A DNA stretch of 64,000 nucleotides from Trebouxia sp. TZW2008 (Eukaryota; Chlorophyta; Trebouxiophyceae; Trebouxiales; Trebouxiaceae), in NCBI GenBank assembly GCA_002118135.1, contig BDIU01000197.1, positions 62,001-126,000 of the forward strand. Direction: 5' to 3'. Positions 24,001 to 35,893 of the stretch are shown here, piece by piece. The notes under the pieces are model-generated. The model saw only the letters and a list, made by a program, of their open reading frames with translations. It was not told where the DNA came from and made no database searches. The translations under genes and the position numbers were made by a program. Every line of letters starts with the position of its first letter. Positions within the stretch are counted from its first letter, which is position 1.

Positions 24001-27000
24001 CTGTGTGGCCGCATAGTCTGTGGACTGCTGACTCAAATCTCTAATTAGATATGGCAGCTGATGGTAGTACAGATTTGAAGCACCAGAGGTGTCTCCCCCT
24101 ACTAGCCTGTATAGCACAGTATCAAGACTCAGCATCTGCATTACAGCATATGGCAAGAGAGAAAGGAAACAGAGGGACAAAGCAAAAGAGGCAGGGCGAA
24201 TAAGAGGGATAGGGACAAGATGTGTGCCTTGCGGGAAGCAAAGAATGTGTTCAGGCAGGCCTGTGACAGCAGGTCCTGTAAAGCATAGGTAAACCTGGAC
24301 ACAAAGAGCACTGTGCAGTCTCTCCCTCCTGTCAGGCTGCAACATGTGTGAAAGTCAGCCCGTAGCCTCTGGGCTTTGTAAACAGCAACACATTCTGGAC
24401 CAAGAATGAGCCTACCTGTGTCCATGCACAACCACAGTTTTCACTGCATGATTACACTCAAACAGCAAAATGTAGCTTCAAAAGCTCGATGCAGACAGCT
24501 GCTGCATTGAGACCAGCTGTACTGATCATTCTTCACAGCCAATGTTGTTGGTGTTGATGAGCTAAACACAGAGGAATCTGCACTGCATGACTACACTTGC
24601 AAGGGACACATTGCATGGTCGAGACAAGGATGCAGACAGCTGGCCACAGGCATGAGCTACACTTACGAAACCAAATCATTCTTCAAGGTCAACATCGTGG
24701 GGGTCGTTGACGAGCCAGACACAGTGGGGTTTTGTGCGTCATAGATCAACGTCTGCAGGGCTTGCAGAGCGGCGTAGTAGTCATTAGAAGTGGTGGAGTA
24801 TTTAGTAGCCAAGGATCCAACACCATCAGCTAGAGTGTTCAAAGCTGCGCCTGTTGCAGCAATCTGCGTGTCATCTGAAGAGGTCCTTGTACCCCAAGCT
24901 CCTGGAGTAATCAAAGCTCCAGCATCTGAAATGAAGGTGTTCACCTGACAGCCAAACATACAAACATATGTCAGCTGCAAGATTGCCAAACACATTTCCA
25001 ATCACGTGTAAAAGAGGGCATTTCAGAGACATGACATGCTAGCCAGATGACAAGGTGCTGATTGACCTGCAGAAGGATAAGCTGCACATGCCAGATCTAT
25101 ACTGGAGGAGCAATGAGCCAAGAACTGCAGCTCATTCTGTGAAAGGATGCTTCACTCCTGACAGTGCCATGACATCACTGAAATGTGACAGGCAGTGCAC
25201 TGCTGGTATTGACAAGCTCTTGCATCTACGGGTTGCATTGTGATTTCTGACAAGAATATGTGGGTATGGCTGTGACTGTGACTGTGACTGTGACTGTGAC
25301 CGTGACTGTGACTGCCCCCATGCCTGCGCCTGTTTGGTGACTGCGATTGCGAAAGTGAAGAGCAGTACCTGTGTCTGGTAGGGATTCCAGAAACTGCTCT
25401 GACCTTTGACATAGCCCATGTAGGGGCCAGTCAAGAGAGCATAATCAGCTCCAGACGCCTGCAAGCAAAGGCACACATCACTGCAAGGCACACATCACCG
25501 CAAGGCACACAGACCCAAGCTGTGCTTGAGGCAGTGCCAACAGCATTTGGAGACTGGAATAGCACTTGTGCTCCCAGCATCACTTTGACAGCATGCAACA
25601 GGACAATCAAGGCTGTCAATGAAACCAGCAACACATAACATAAGTTCAATTCTCTGATGCAATCTGTCTGGTCTGACAGTGCTGCTGATAGTGGCACAGC
25701 TGCCAGTATGCATGAGCAATCAGCCCCAACAACTTGTGCACAGCTGAGAGAATGATGTCAAGGCACACAAGCATGACACAGCTGCAGACCAAGAAAGTGT
25801 CTAGCCCTCAGCAATGCCTGGCTGAGTGCAGTTGCATGACGCAGGAGCTCACCGCATATGCTGTCAGATCACTATTGACATTTGTTGTGATGGTCTGGAA
25901 GGGACCATCTATGTATGTGTCCAAGGTGCCCAGGCCGGTAGCAATGACTGTAGGATCTACCATACCGTTCAGCCACGTTGCTATGCACTGCAAGGTAACA
26001 CAAATGTATGAAAAGTCCAATTAGTGGTTGACTCGCTGCTGATTTGTGCATACATGAAGGCATATCTCTGGACTGGCTGCATGCATGAAGCCTGATTGAT
26101 GATCTGAGCCAAAGGTGCATGCCATGTTGCTGAATTCCTCTGACTGAGACTCTCCACATCTGCTGCCATCATTACTACATAGCAGATTGTATGCGTACAT
26201 CCTCCTTGGCATCAGGCATTGGCATGCAACAGCTCAAGATTCTTGTCCAGATCAAGCTTGTCACGTCATCTCATGCAATCATGCTCAGCATGCAGGTTTG
26301 CCAAGCAAAATTCAGAGGCTACAAGATTTGCATCTTCACCTCATGCACAACTGAAGCACATCCTTGGAATTGCAGTACGACTTGCTTGCATGTTACAAAA
26401 CTAGCTTACCGTGATGTCCGAGTTCATGCCAGTCACATTTACATCCACATTCAGGATGGTGATCAAAGCATCAAAGATCCCGAGTGCTTTGTTTGCATCA
26501 GTGGTGATGTTGTAGGCTGCCCCAAAGATGTCATCTGCAAAGCCCTGCAGCATCAGGGTTGTAGATGAGGAACTAGTTGTCTTTGCTGCAGCATCAGCAC
26601 AATGACTACAGGTGAGCAGCGGACTCTGTTGTCTGAGAATTGTGCAGCAGGCCGTACAGGTGCCAACTGTGGAGACAGCCTGGTTGACCAAGCGCGGCCC
26701 GGTGTTGGCCATGCCAAAGCAGCCTGATGCTAGCACTCCCAGGGCCATGAGGCAGGCTACGAGTGTTGTTCTTTGCATCACAAAAGAATAAGCAGGCTCT
26801 ATGATTGAGCATGGTGTGACTCACTGTGAAGGTGCCAATTGTGGAGACAGCCTGGTTGACCAGGTGCGGTCCTGTGTTGGCCATGCCAAAGCAGCCAGAT
26901 GCTAGCACGCCCAGGGCCATCAGGCAGGCTATGACCTTAGTGGCAGTCATGCCTCGGTCCCTGATGAACTTCATGGGCTCTGGGCTTGGCTTGCACAAGT

Positions 27001-28343
27001 TGCAGCAGCACGTGCAGCAGCAGTAAATCCACCGCCTGCAACAGCAGCGGAAGCTGAAAACACATGCATCAGATCATATACTGCGCCGACATGTAAGGTT
27101 GATAAGGCTGTGACCTTAGTGGCGGTCATGCCACAGTCCCTGATGAACTTCATGGGCTCTGGGCTTGGCTTGCACAATTGCAGCAGCATGTGCAACAGCA
27201 GTAGATCCACCGCCTGCAGGAGTGGTGCAGAAGTAAATAAAACAAGGTCTATGGGTCCAGTGCTTGCCTGTGACCTTAGTGGCGATTGAACAGCAGTCTA
27301 TGATAAATGTCATGGGCTCTGGACTTGGCTTGCACAGGCTGCAGCAGCAGGTGCAGCAGTCAAAAATCCATTGCCTGCAACAGCAGTGGAAACTGAAATC
27401 ACATGCACCAGATCATATACTGGCCCTGGGCTTGGCAGGCTGCAGCAGCATTTTCAGCAGCAGTGAATACATTGACTACAACAGTAGTGGAGGGTAGACA
27501 TGCATGATTGAAATCGTACTCACTCTTTGACTGTGTTCAAGACCACAGTGCGAACAGATTGCAGCAGCATGTGCAGCATCAGTGGGTGAATTGCATACAG
27601 AAGTGGATACCCTTGAGAAACAAAGTTTTGATTGCTCTCTGCACTCACAGTCCTTTTTTAAGCATGTTTGAGTAGCTAAAGGATCGCTGGGAACGCATAA
27701 CTGGTTGCCGGGATTGAGTTGCCAGTGGCTGAAATCAAGCTGTCGATCCTGCACCCTGACATGAGACAAAGGGGAGCTGATGTTCTGTGAAGATGATAGC
27801 ACGAGTGCATGCAGGAGATGGATGCACGTTGAGCCAGTTGCAACTTGCTGGCTCAGGTGAGAAAGGACTTGAGTTGTGTTGGGTGTGGTGTGCAGTTGTG
27901 CTCACCAGAAGATGAAGAACAGGAACAGCAGTAGGGTGACAATCACCAGAATCAAGTTCGGCACCACTTTTGGCTTCATGTACTGCTGATAGTATGGGTC
28001 ATTGTAGTCTGCCTCAAACTTGATGTCGCCAGCAGGGGTCACCTTGGCGTACAGGCTGCTAGTCTGTGACACCATAATCACGTCAGCCGGTGCAATTGGG
28101 AATGCAAGTGTGCAGCATGACGCAGAACGCTGTGTACAGCACGCTGCAAGACGCGGGGTCGGAGCAGAACCGCCTTTGACCTACCCGCCAGGCCGCGTTG
28201 GGACAGACAGTATTGTCGAGAGTGACATTAGCGCCATCAACCTCAATAGTTGCCGTGGCGTCGGCATCTACGAAAGGAAACTGCAACGCGATCACCGCCA
28301 CCACCAACACCAGCAGTAAAGGCCTTTTGCGGCAGGTGAGCAT
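15079..28343 (-). CDS. PROM: Prominin-like five-span membrane glycoprotein
   Basis: Exons join in phase from ATG to stop: 28185-28343, 27906-28063, 26825-27035, 26410-26580, 25853-25987, 25369-25458, 24667-24944, 23926-24127, 22676-22861, 21780-21873, 21604-21690 (least certain), 21105-21343, 20060-20239, 19576-19718, 18970-19155, 18053-18254, 17047-17333, 16366-16485, 15503-15827 and 15079-15165, giving 1179 aa. Order: signal peptide (LLLVLVVAVIALQF), TM1, a Cys-rich loop (CCCTCCCNLC), TM2, a long outer loop with N-glycosylation sequons, TM3 and TM4 (exon 18970-19155), a second outer loop, TM5, and a Ser-rich tail. This is prominin topology. The last membrane exon (CCDVVDLVGNLWLSMFMAGW, then CYIRRLDE) resembles the end of animal prominin. 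Prominins mark plasma-membrane protrusions and cilia. Tweety-type proteins also have five spans but fit the C-terminus less well. Confidence 0.82.
16546..16712. mobile_element. 167-bp MITE-like element in a prominin intron
   Basis: The ends are perfect 16-bp inverted repeats: TAAACTCTCTTTGTAA at 16546-16561 and its complement at 16697-16712. Inside are several diverged copies of GATGTAAGGACA. There is no coding capacity. Size, inverted ends and subterminal repeats fit a non-autonomous DNA transposon, and the end sequence recalls pogo/Tigger-type termini. The flanks give no clear target duplication. Confidence 0.75.
17855..17990 (-). repeat. Donor-side echo of prominin exon 18053-18254
   Basis: A degenerate copy of the exon's 3' part (region GGSLNNVSQAAAGV to IQQTIT) with a donor-like end. 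It lies downstream of the functional exon. Confidence 0.8.
18290..18440 (-). repeat. Acceptor-side echo of prominin exon 18053-18254
   Basis: A copy of the exon start and middle (regions CSNAET and LDSGSFNATAL) upstream of the functional exon. Its frame is broken between the two regions. Confidence 0.82.
18530..18910 (-). repeat. Donor-side echoes (three) of the TM3-TM4 exon 18970-19155
   Basis: Three copies near 18829-18905, 18650-18730 and 18530-18585 repeat the TM4 end (AMLIYGIFSTVLLLL) and, in the first two, the donor. All lie downstream of the functional exon. The most distal has expanded into a CAG-rich run. Confidence 0.87.
20276..20610 (-). repeat. Acceptor-side echoes (two) of prominin exon 20060-20239
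   Basis: A long copy at 20276-20440 and a short one near 20560-20610 repeat the start of the exon (AVQSVVTAIATAQAA). Both lie upstream of the functional exon. The long copy is frameshifted. Confidence 0.85.
22285..22660 (-). repeat. Donor-side echoes of prominin exon 22676-22861
   Basis: Repeated copies of the exon end (VNTTVSELTSII) and its donor region, in units of about 75-150 bp. All are downstream of the functional exon. Confidence 0.78.
22900..23460 (-). repeat. Acceptor-side echoes (four) of prominin exon 22676-22861
   Basis: Four tandem units of about 135 bp repeat the acceptor and exon start (LSYELLETLDSTFEIV and the following Pro/Ala region). All lie upstream of the functional exon. 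Confidence 0.88.
24520..24575 (-). repeat. Donor-side echo of prominin exon 24667-24944
   Basis: A short diverged copy of the exon end (region TPTMLTLKNDL), downstream of the functional exon. Confidence 0.55.
25271..25313. repeat. (TGTGAC)n hexanucleotide tract
   Basis: About seven units with one substitution, in the prominin intron downstream of exon 25369-25458. It generates a Ser/His-rich spurious reading frame on the minus strand. Confidence 0.9.
26640..26766 (-). repeat. Donor-side echo of prominin Cys-loop/TM2 exon 26825-27035
   Basis: A close copy of the TM2 half (ACLMALGVLASGCFGMANTG) ending in a degenerate donor. Its reading frame stays open into the next functional exon, so retention in mRNA would add a second TM2-like helix. 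Confidence 0.87.
27100..27485 (-). repeat. Acceptor-side echoes (three) of prominin Cys-loop/TM2 exon
   Basis: Three copies (27100-27215, 27264-27380, 27410-27485) repeat the acceptor and the Cys-rich loop, with CKPSPEPM in at least two of them. They end near the start of TM2. One copy has a single-base deletion inside the cysteine codons. All lie upstream of the functional exon. Confidence 0.88.
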
Positions 28344-28864
28344 GGCGACGTAGCTGCGCAAAACTTGGCTTGCGCGTGTGCGCAGCAACTAGAAGTGTCT
28401 CATTGACAAAGGTGATGCCAACGCACGCTGCTGCCAGCTTGTTGACTTGCCAGATCTTCCCAAATCGCGGGCCGTGTGTTTAGGCGAAGCGGCACAGCTT
28501 ACCATGCCAGTTGACCTTTGGACTTCTCAATCTGCCCTCCCTCGTTTCCCCTGCTTTGCTCAAGCGCATCATTAGTAACCCAGTGTCCGGGTAGTTCAGT
28601 GCCAATGCATGCGAGCGGCATCGCTTGCTGCAACGTTATACTTGGCTCTGCGGATTCGACGGAATGGCGCACTTGTTCTGCTTTATTCGTTTGTCAGCCG
28701 ACGCTCACGCATTGTGCTAGAAAAACCGGAAATGCATACTCCAGAACGTTTCCCACACGCACAAAGACGCTTCACTACACCGGTAATGAGCGGCAGCATT
28801 GGTTTTGCAACGTAGGATTGCAATCCGAGCCGACTGAGGTTGTTTGCCCGCGGTTTTCTCGCAG
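28344..28864. other. Divergent intergenic region between prominin and ALKBH gene
   Basis: About 520 bp separate the prominin start from the first supported ALKBH exon. It should hold both promoters and the unresolved ALKBH first exon. Several ATGs exist (for example at 28735 and 28785), but none reaches the next exon in phase by an obvious donor. Confidence 0.5.
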
Positions 28865-31800
28865 AGCGAAGTTTCTGAAAGTCCTTCAGACCTCAATGAC
28901 TCTCTGGTTGAAGTCGATGCACGCGTGGCAAAGCTGAAGGACGACATTGCGAAAGAAAACGAGCTGTTTCAGCAGGCATGTGGCAGGCAGTACTGCACAT
29001 TCTGTATGTTGTTGTAAACTCTCAGCTTTGGCTGAAGCGGAGTTGCTTTTGGCTACAGCTGCAGCAGGACCATAACGTAAAGATATGGCAACTGACTGAC
29101 AATCTGAAGCAAAGCGAGGCTGAACAGCTCAGACTGCAGCGGCGACTTGATCAGCAGGTCTGCATGCATGAGCTTGTCTTATTGGCTTGTCTCCGCTGCT
29201 CGCAGTGGTGCTGAGTCCATGACCATATGCAAACTTTGCAGGCACAAGGTCGCATGCCTGGCAATGCTTTCAAGGGCCAGTCATTAAACCAGCAGGCTCA
29301 TGTCAATGGCCACCATATGACTGATCATGCTGATGCAAATGGCAATGGTCAGTATGCACACACTTCAGATGATGAAGGCCCTCCAGGCTTTGCCAACTCT
29401 GGCAGAAGCAGCTCAAACTGGTCACAGGTAACATAACACATCCAGATGTGTTCAAATCTGTCTCCAAGGTCAAGGCCTGTGCAGCAGACTGCTGAGAGGC
29501 CAGACATTGGATTCAAGCAGGGTTTGCATGGACTCGCTCGACTTGAGCTCTGTTTGCCAGCTGACAGCAATTGTCTGAGCTGCTGCAGGCATCTGACACA
29601 GTTCTGCATCGCTGTCAGAGCAGTGACATAGCCTGACAGTGTTTCAGTTTGTATCAGATAGCCTTCTGCAGCTCAGACGACGTATGCCATAGCTGCTGTC
29701 AATGGCCAAATAGAGCACAAGTCAAGCATGGTGCATTCAAGCCTTGCAAGTCTGGCTGATCAGCAGTCTTGTGGACAGGCCTCGACTTTGTTGTGCAGAA
29801 GCTTCTTGCGATGCTGACTCAGTTGCTTCATGACTGCCTCGTTGGAGCAGTGTTCTTTGCAGATGGGCCATGACGCACAATCAGAAGCAAGTGATTTCAG
29901 CTTGGAAGAGTTCTCAAGCGCACTGCAGCAAGAGCAGACACATCCTAATATAACAACCTGTGAGAACTCACCTAAAGCTTTTTCAGTAGAGTTTTCGGTG
30001 ACTACAACAGCAACCAGGCCATGCAAGCCCCTGCCCCCTCAACTTCTCAACGTTTTACTCCCAACAGCAAACAACAGCCATGTGAAGTCCCTTGGCTTTG
30101 GTCAAGACCCCTGCAGGCACAGTTCAGTTTACCCCACCCATCTGTCAACCTGTGTTGCTCAACAGCCTGACCCTACTTTGAGACAGCACTCAGCCCTGAC
30201 CGGCAAACAAGGCCCTGCTCTGCTGGGACAGCAGGCTTGCAGTGCTGTCACCCTTTTCAGCACTGGGTCAGCAGAGCCCTTGGCCTATGCAGACACCATC
30301 AAGTCAAACCCAACAGCTGTCAAAGCGCCCTATGTTCTACATCAACCCTCCTTCCTTGCACCTTCCTCTGATGATACAGCTTCAGTGAGCATTTGGTCTG
30401 TCAACATGTTCCACCAACTCTGGCGCCTGTTGCTCCAGTGCGCTTTGGCAGTATTGCAGTAAGTCAGTATTCAGTACAGCCCTACCTTGACTCCTTGCAG
30501 GCCCAGAATGGCAGCACTCCTTTATCCACAGGCACCAGCGCTCAGTCACGCAGTGTGTTCAGCCGTTTAGGCCAAACAACACCACTACAGCAAGCGCCAC
30601 AGGTCAGGAGTTCAAACCCAGAAGGCAGCTATGGCCGTCCACCTGGTTTTGCCACCTCAGAGTCAGCCACTGCTCAGCCATCAACAGCCACTCAGGACTT
30701 GCCGCCTGGATTTGCAAATGCTACATCATCATCCACTCAGCCTCCGCAGCGTTCAGGCATGAGGTCTGATCAGCCGCAGTACTCAAGGCCCCGCTCAGCC
30801 AGCCGGCAACCCTCTTCCTCTTCCAACCCTATCACCCCAGAGCCGCCTCCAGGCTTTGCTGGGGTCCCCTCCCACCTTGCCCAAAGGCTGTCTCCTGGCC
30901 CTGCACAACAGCTCTCTGCAGGGCCAAATCAGGTATGGCCCTCAGGCCCTGCCAGCAACCCTGCTCAGCGCAGCAGGACACCCTCCAATCAAGCTCAACA
31001 GGCACGCACGAGTGCAAGAGACAACAACTCTTCAGCGCAAGGTCATAGCTCTTACAGTAACGTCCAGCACCTAACGGCTGGGCCCTCAGACTTTCCCCCA
31101 GGCTACCCCATGCCCCCCAGCTCCAACCCCCCAGGCTTCATTGGTCCCCCAGAGCGTCCAGCAAGCCCTGCTGATGCACCGCAAAACAATCACAGGCAGA
31201 ATGTTGGCGCTGCAGCAGACCAGCCCCAGAGCAGCACCAGCAATGGTGGCCATGCTAGCAGCAATACAGAGCAGCAGGTGAGGTTTTTCGAACTTGATCT
31301 CCCGAATCTCAAAGAGCTTGTTCGCTCTTGCCCCATTGCTTTGCTTAACGCGTGCAACCTGTTGAGGTTATTCTATCGACTCGCACTTTGTCACGCTTGA
31401 TCAGAAATGCGCTCATTCATATATGTTTGAGCCAGTAGCTCTCGTTTGATCAGCGTCTCTCTATGCCTGATGCAAATGTATTGCCAGATTCAGCTGTGAC
31501 GCTGTTGACTTGTTGTTAGTGTGCAGGAAGGTGAGGAGTTCCCTGGGCTGTCTTTTGGAATCAAGGGCCTTGACCAGCAGCAGAGGTGGTCTGCAATGGA
31601 TGACGACCAGGATGACTTCCCATCTCTGGGGGGCCCGGCAGGGGGTCCCGTGGGCCCTAAGCCTGCAGGGGCTTGGGGCAAGGGCCTAGGACAGCTGGCT
31701 GGTCAGTCTCCTGCCCTGTTGGGCTCCCAAATAAATGATTGTCAGCAGCACAATGATCTATCCTGCCCGCCTCCTTACCTGCAATGTGTGACACCCAAGA

Positions 31801-34800
31801 CTTTCCATCATGGGGGATACCTGGGGGCTGGTGGGGTCTTGCTAGGTTCAAGCCTGTCGGGGCCTCTTTGCAAACCCCTCAGCTTGCTCTGGTACATCAA
31901 ATGCTGTTTGCGATGAATGTCACCTTTTTGTTTGCAGTAACACTATACTGACAGTGTCTTGTCAGTGTCTTGTCAGTGCAAGGTCCCTGAGGCAGCAGCA
32001 GCAGGTTGCTTCTTCACTGGCAGCCTCAGTACAGCCCCCTCAGCCAGCAACACTGCAGACCACTGTCATAGCCTGTTGTGGCATCAGCCTGATAGTCTCG
32101 TTACCACTGCAGGGTCCTTGAGGCAGCAGCAGCAGGTGTCCAAATTTGCTTCCTCATTGGCAGCCTCAGTGCAATCCCCCAGCCTGCAACAGTGCATGTA
32201 GCTAGCGTCTTGTCGTCGCTTTACACACTGAATTCGTAATAGCCTGATGTTTTGGCCAATGCAGGGTCTAAAACAGCAGCATCAGGTTTTCAATGTTGCC
32301 TCCTTGCTGGCAGCATCTGTGCAGCGTCCTCAGCCAGCAACAATGCAGACAGAGCGCGTAGAGCTGCACACTGGCCTTAAGTTGGTGACTGCAGTTACTG
32401 AACAAGCTTTTGACCACTGCAGGGTCCCTAAGACAGCAGCAGCAGGTGTCCAATGTTGCATCCTCACTAGAAGCCTCAGTGCAGCCCCCTCAGCCTGCAA
32501 CAGTTCACATAGAGCGTGTAGAGCTAAACGCTGGCCTCAGAGTGGCCGGTGATGATGCCTCAGATGGGGCAAGGAAGAAGCGCGCCAAGAAGCATGAGTT
32601 TGAGAAGTGGGAGCGGCTCAAGGGGAGGGGTGATGTCAACATAGTGCAAGGTACATTTCACACCTGTCACCAAATTGGCACTTCTGCTGAGGACAGCATT
32701 GACTGAGTATCTTGGCTTTCTGCAGTTTATGCCATGCTGGCTTGCCTCAGCATGTTCTTCATTGCCTAGCGTGGGCGCCTTGCAAGATTGCTCAATGTTG
32801 CTGCACGGTTTTTGCCATGAGCAAAAGCTACTGCCACACAAGCAGCTTTGATGTACAGAACTTTTGCCTATTGAGGCCGTACTTTTGTAGCGAAGTCAGT
32901 TGAGGGTCACTGTAACAGGTCTCTGCAAATTTCAACACCAACTTCATATGCCATTTTCCTTGCCACACAGTTTCTGCACAGATCATTTCAGCTCAGCTGG
33001 CTATGTTGTGCAGGCCTGGAGCTGCATGACAATGTGCTGAGCCCAGAAGAGCAAGCCAACATGGTCAGCATCATTGAGGAGTGGGTTGTCCAGGTACAGC
33101 TTCATGTCTGCCTGCACTGTGTTCTTCCTATCATTGTTTGCGCTGAGAGCCGGTGTTGCTGCAGTCAGACCTTTGTCTAGACTGTGATCTTGTTGAAAAA
33201 TGGCTTGGCAAACTATGCCTTGGTGCTTGACGGGTTTGCCTTGGTGTCCTGACATTTAGGCTGCTTTGAGATAGTAGCCAGCCACTGATGAATGTATTCC
33301 CTGCCCGTATTGAAAGCAGAGCAAGCTGGGCGGCTGCACGTGCAGCACAGGCGACATGTCATTGGCAGCAACTATGAGAGACCTTTGCTGCAGCCATTGA
33401 GAGTGTATGATGCGGCTTCAGTCAGTACTACAAATGTGTGTTGTTTGTGTGCAGGGGAGGCAGGGCAGGCTGAGGGGCCGCACCTTCAGCGCTCCCCGCA
33501 AGTGGGCTCGTGGCAAGGGCCGCATCACCTGCCAATTTGGCTGCTGCTACAACTACGCCATTGACAGTGAAGGAAGGAACCCAGGTGGGACCTGGCCCTT
33601 GCTGCTTTCACTGTGCCCTGCTTAGTGAGGGCATTGACTCAAATGACACCTCGCGGCTGCTACTTTGCCTATGCTGACCCAAGCGAAGGCAAAAGCTGCA
33701 TCAAGATCTGCATCATTGGCTCTATGCAGGCCAGTGCACAGGCGTTCCAGATTCACAGCACAATGGTGTTAGCAGCACATGCTGACATTGACACATGCAA
33801 ATCCATATGAGCGCAGGACTTTCACCTAGCTGTACATGTTTGTAGCGCCTGCAGTTTCAAATCTGCTCGTACAAGAATTGCGTGCTTCTGCATTGCAGGC
33901 ATTGTGGCAGAGGAGGTGGTTGAGAAGATGCCCCCTGTATTGGTCAGCCTTTGCAAGCGCCTTGTCAGGTGTCTACTTCTTCACAAGATTGCATGTTTCC
34001 AAAGGTCCTGCAGTATGTACTTGAGCATTGCCTGCAACACAATGTAGACTTATTGCAGACAGTATGTCAACATGTGTGACACCTGCTGTGTACCACTCAA
34101 CATCAGCCAAAATCAAGAAAGCTGCAGCTGTGTCAACGCACACATAAGAGTCTTCATGGCATGCAGAAATGAGCCACTTGCTGCTCAGTGTCGGAGCAGC
34201 CGTTCATGTTGGCTGTTCAAATACACACAAGCAATGCCAGCTCTTGGCTTTTCAGTACTACAGAAGGTCAGCAATGCAGGGGTTCATCATGTTTTTCGAA
34301 GGAGCTCACACAAGATGTCACTGTGGCATGCAGGTGGGGCATTCTTCCCAAACAGAAGGAGCCAGACACTGCCATTGTCAATGTGTATGATGTGGATGAC
34401 TGCATCCCTCCCCACATCGACCACCACGACTTTGACCGCCCCTTCTGCACCATGAGCCTGCTCAGCCAGCAGAACATCATGTTTGGCAGCAAGATCATTT
34501 CCAGGGGCCCAGGAGACTTTGTCTGTGACTATGAACTCCCACTTCCTACAGGTCGGTCAGACGCCATGGGCCTCAGTGTACTGTGTGTATTCCAAAACTG
34601 CAGCCAGTAAGGAATTCTGCTGGGGTTGAATGTCATTGCAAGTGAGCAAGAAGGTTGCAGAATGTGCATTCCCAGTTCTGTCTCTTGCTTGCCTCAGCGA
34701 CCAACTTCAGCTGACACCATGTTCTGCTTGGTGTATGCATTGCCGGCAATGTGAGTTAAAATTCTGAGCCCATCTGCGTTTACTTACAACTGCAGCTAGC

Positions 34801-35893
34801 CTACCAGTTGTCATAGCCTAGCTGGTGACACGTCATTGCTTGCCAGTTACCACAGTTTTGAGTTTCTGCAATGAGCAACAACATGTGGGTGCCATGTCAA
34901 GAGATGGCCCCCAGTATTGAATGGGTGGCATTGTCGGTCTGCAGGTTCCTGTCTTGTTCTGAAAGGCAATGGCGCTGATGTGGCGCAGCACTGTGTACCT
35001 CCTGTCAATGCGCGCCGCATGTCCATCACCCTTCGCAGGTATAGCACTGCTTGCGTGTATGGGTATACAGCACTACCTGTGTGAGACACATGCTGCAAGG
35101 TTTTTGTTCCACAAAGTGTGGCATGCCCACAATGCCCTCTTTGCAACCACCTCTATCCTCTTTCTTGACAGGCACATGTCTTCTCTTTTCCAAGACATAT
35201 GAGAAAGCAAATTTTGATGAGTTGTGGCTTGCTGCACGCGGTCTTGTTTTCACAACGCTGTGCCTGCCTTGCATGCAACAACTGGCAAAATTTGTCTCTG
35301 GACCAGACCGTGTCTTGATTGCAGACATCAAAAGTGTCAGTGACTTGTCAAGCACAAGTTACCAAGATTGGTGTCTGACCTGGAACGCTGATGCAGGATG
35401 CAGGACGTGCATGCAAGGCGTGTTGTGGCAATGGCAGAGAGGATTCACGCTGGCTTGCCTGTTGACACAGACAACCCTCCCTCCGGCCCACAAAGGTACC
35501 GTCAAAATTTGCTGTTGGAACAAAGACTAATGCTGGTGAATGCAGTTGTACATACTCCCTTGTTGGCATTGTCAAGCTTGCTCGCTAGTCACAGCAAAAG
35601 ATGTTCACGGCGCTCATGGGTACTATGTTTCATACTGTACTTGCTCAGACGCGCTAGACTGCGCCTTACACCCACACTGCCCTGACACAGCAGCCCAATG
35701 CCAGATATTGTTGCCAGGTGTGGCAATTCAGCATTTGGCCTGAAGACCAAGGGCTTTTGGTGTCACAAATGTTTCAAGCAGACACATCTCAGTGTTTCAC
35801 TGAAACAGCTTGGCGTGCTGCAGGCTATCAGCAGATGATGCGTACGACATGGACGAGCGCAAGGGCCCCAGATATGGGTCAAGAAGGCGCTGA
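28865..35893 (+). CDS. ALKBH9/10: ALKBH9/10-type 2-oxoglutarate/Fe(II) RNA demethylase
   Basis: Supported exons: 28865-28976, 29059-29157, 29242-29427, 29863-about 30458, 30501-31277, 31527-31701, 32423-32650, 33014-33093, 33455-33584, 33899-33968, 34334-34551, 34945-35038, 35397-35495 and 35824-35893. From 30501 to the stop all phases agree. The N-terminal half is coiled coil, then a disordered Pro/Gln/Ser-rich part with repeated PPGFA motifs. The catalytic domain starts at GLELHDNVLSPEEQ, continues with GRTFSAPRKWARGKGR and FGCCYNYAID, and has iron ligands in PPHIDHHDF (H-x-D) and AQHCVPPVNARR (distal His), followed by the 2-oxoglutarate arginine region RRMSITLRR. This order matches plant ALKBH9B/10B, which remove N6-methyladenosine from mRNA. 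That substrate is inferred from family. The start codon is unresolved, and the frame changes between 29863 and 30458. Confidence 0.88.
31975..32390 (+). repeat. Acceptor-side echoes (three) of ALKBH exon 32423-32650
   Basis: Three copies near 31980-32060, 32110-32200 and 32265-32390 repeat the acceptor and exon start (GSLRQQQQVSNVASSL). The third also repeats RVELNAGL. All lie upstream of the functional exon and are frame-broken or end in stops. Confidence 0.88.

Noticed and set aside
25132..25412. Ser/His/Gln-repeat frames
   Set aside because: They are frames through the (TGTGAC)n tract.
27649..27755. Possible extra prominin exon coding VQDRQLDFSHWQLN
   Set aside because: It has fair splice sites, but its exit phase does not fit the next exon. 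Direct joining of 27906-28063 to 26825-27035 is in phase and gives the expected TM1 to Cys-loop order.
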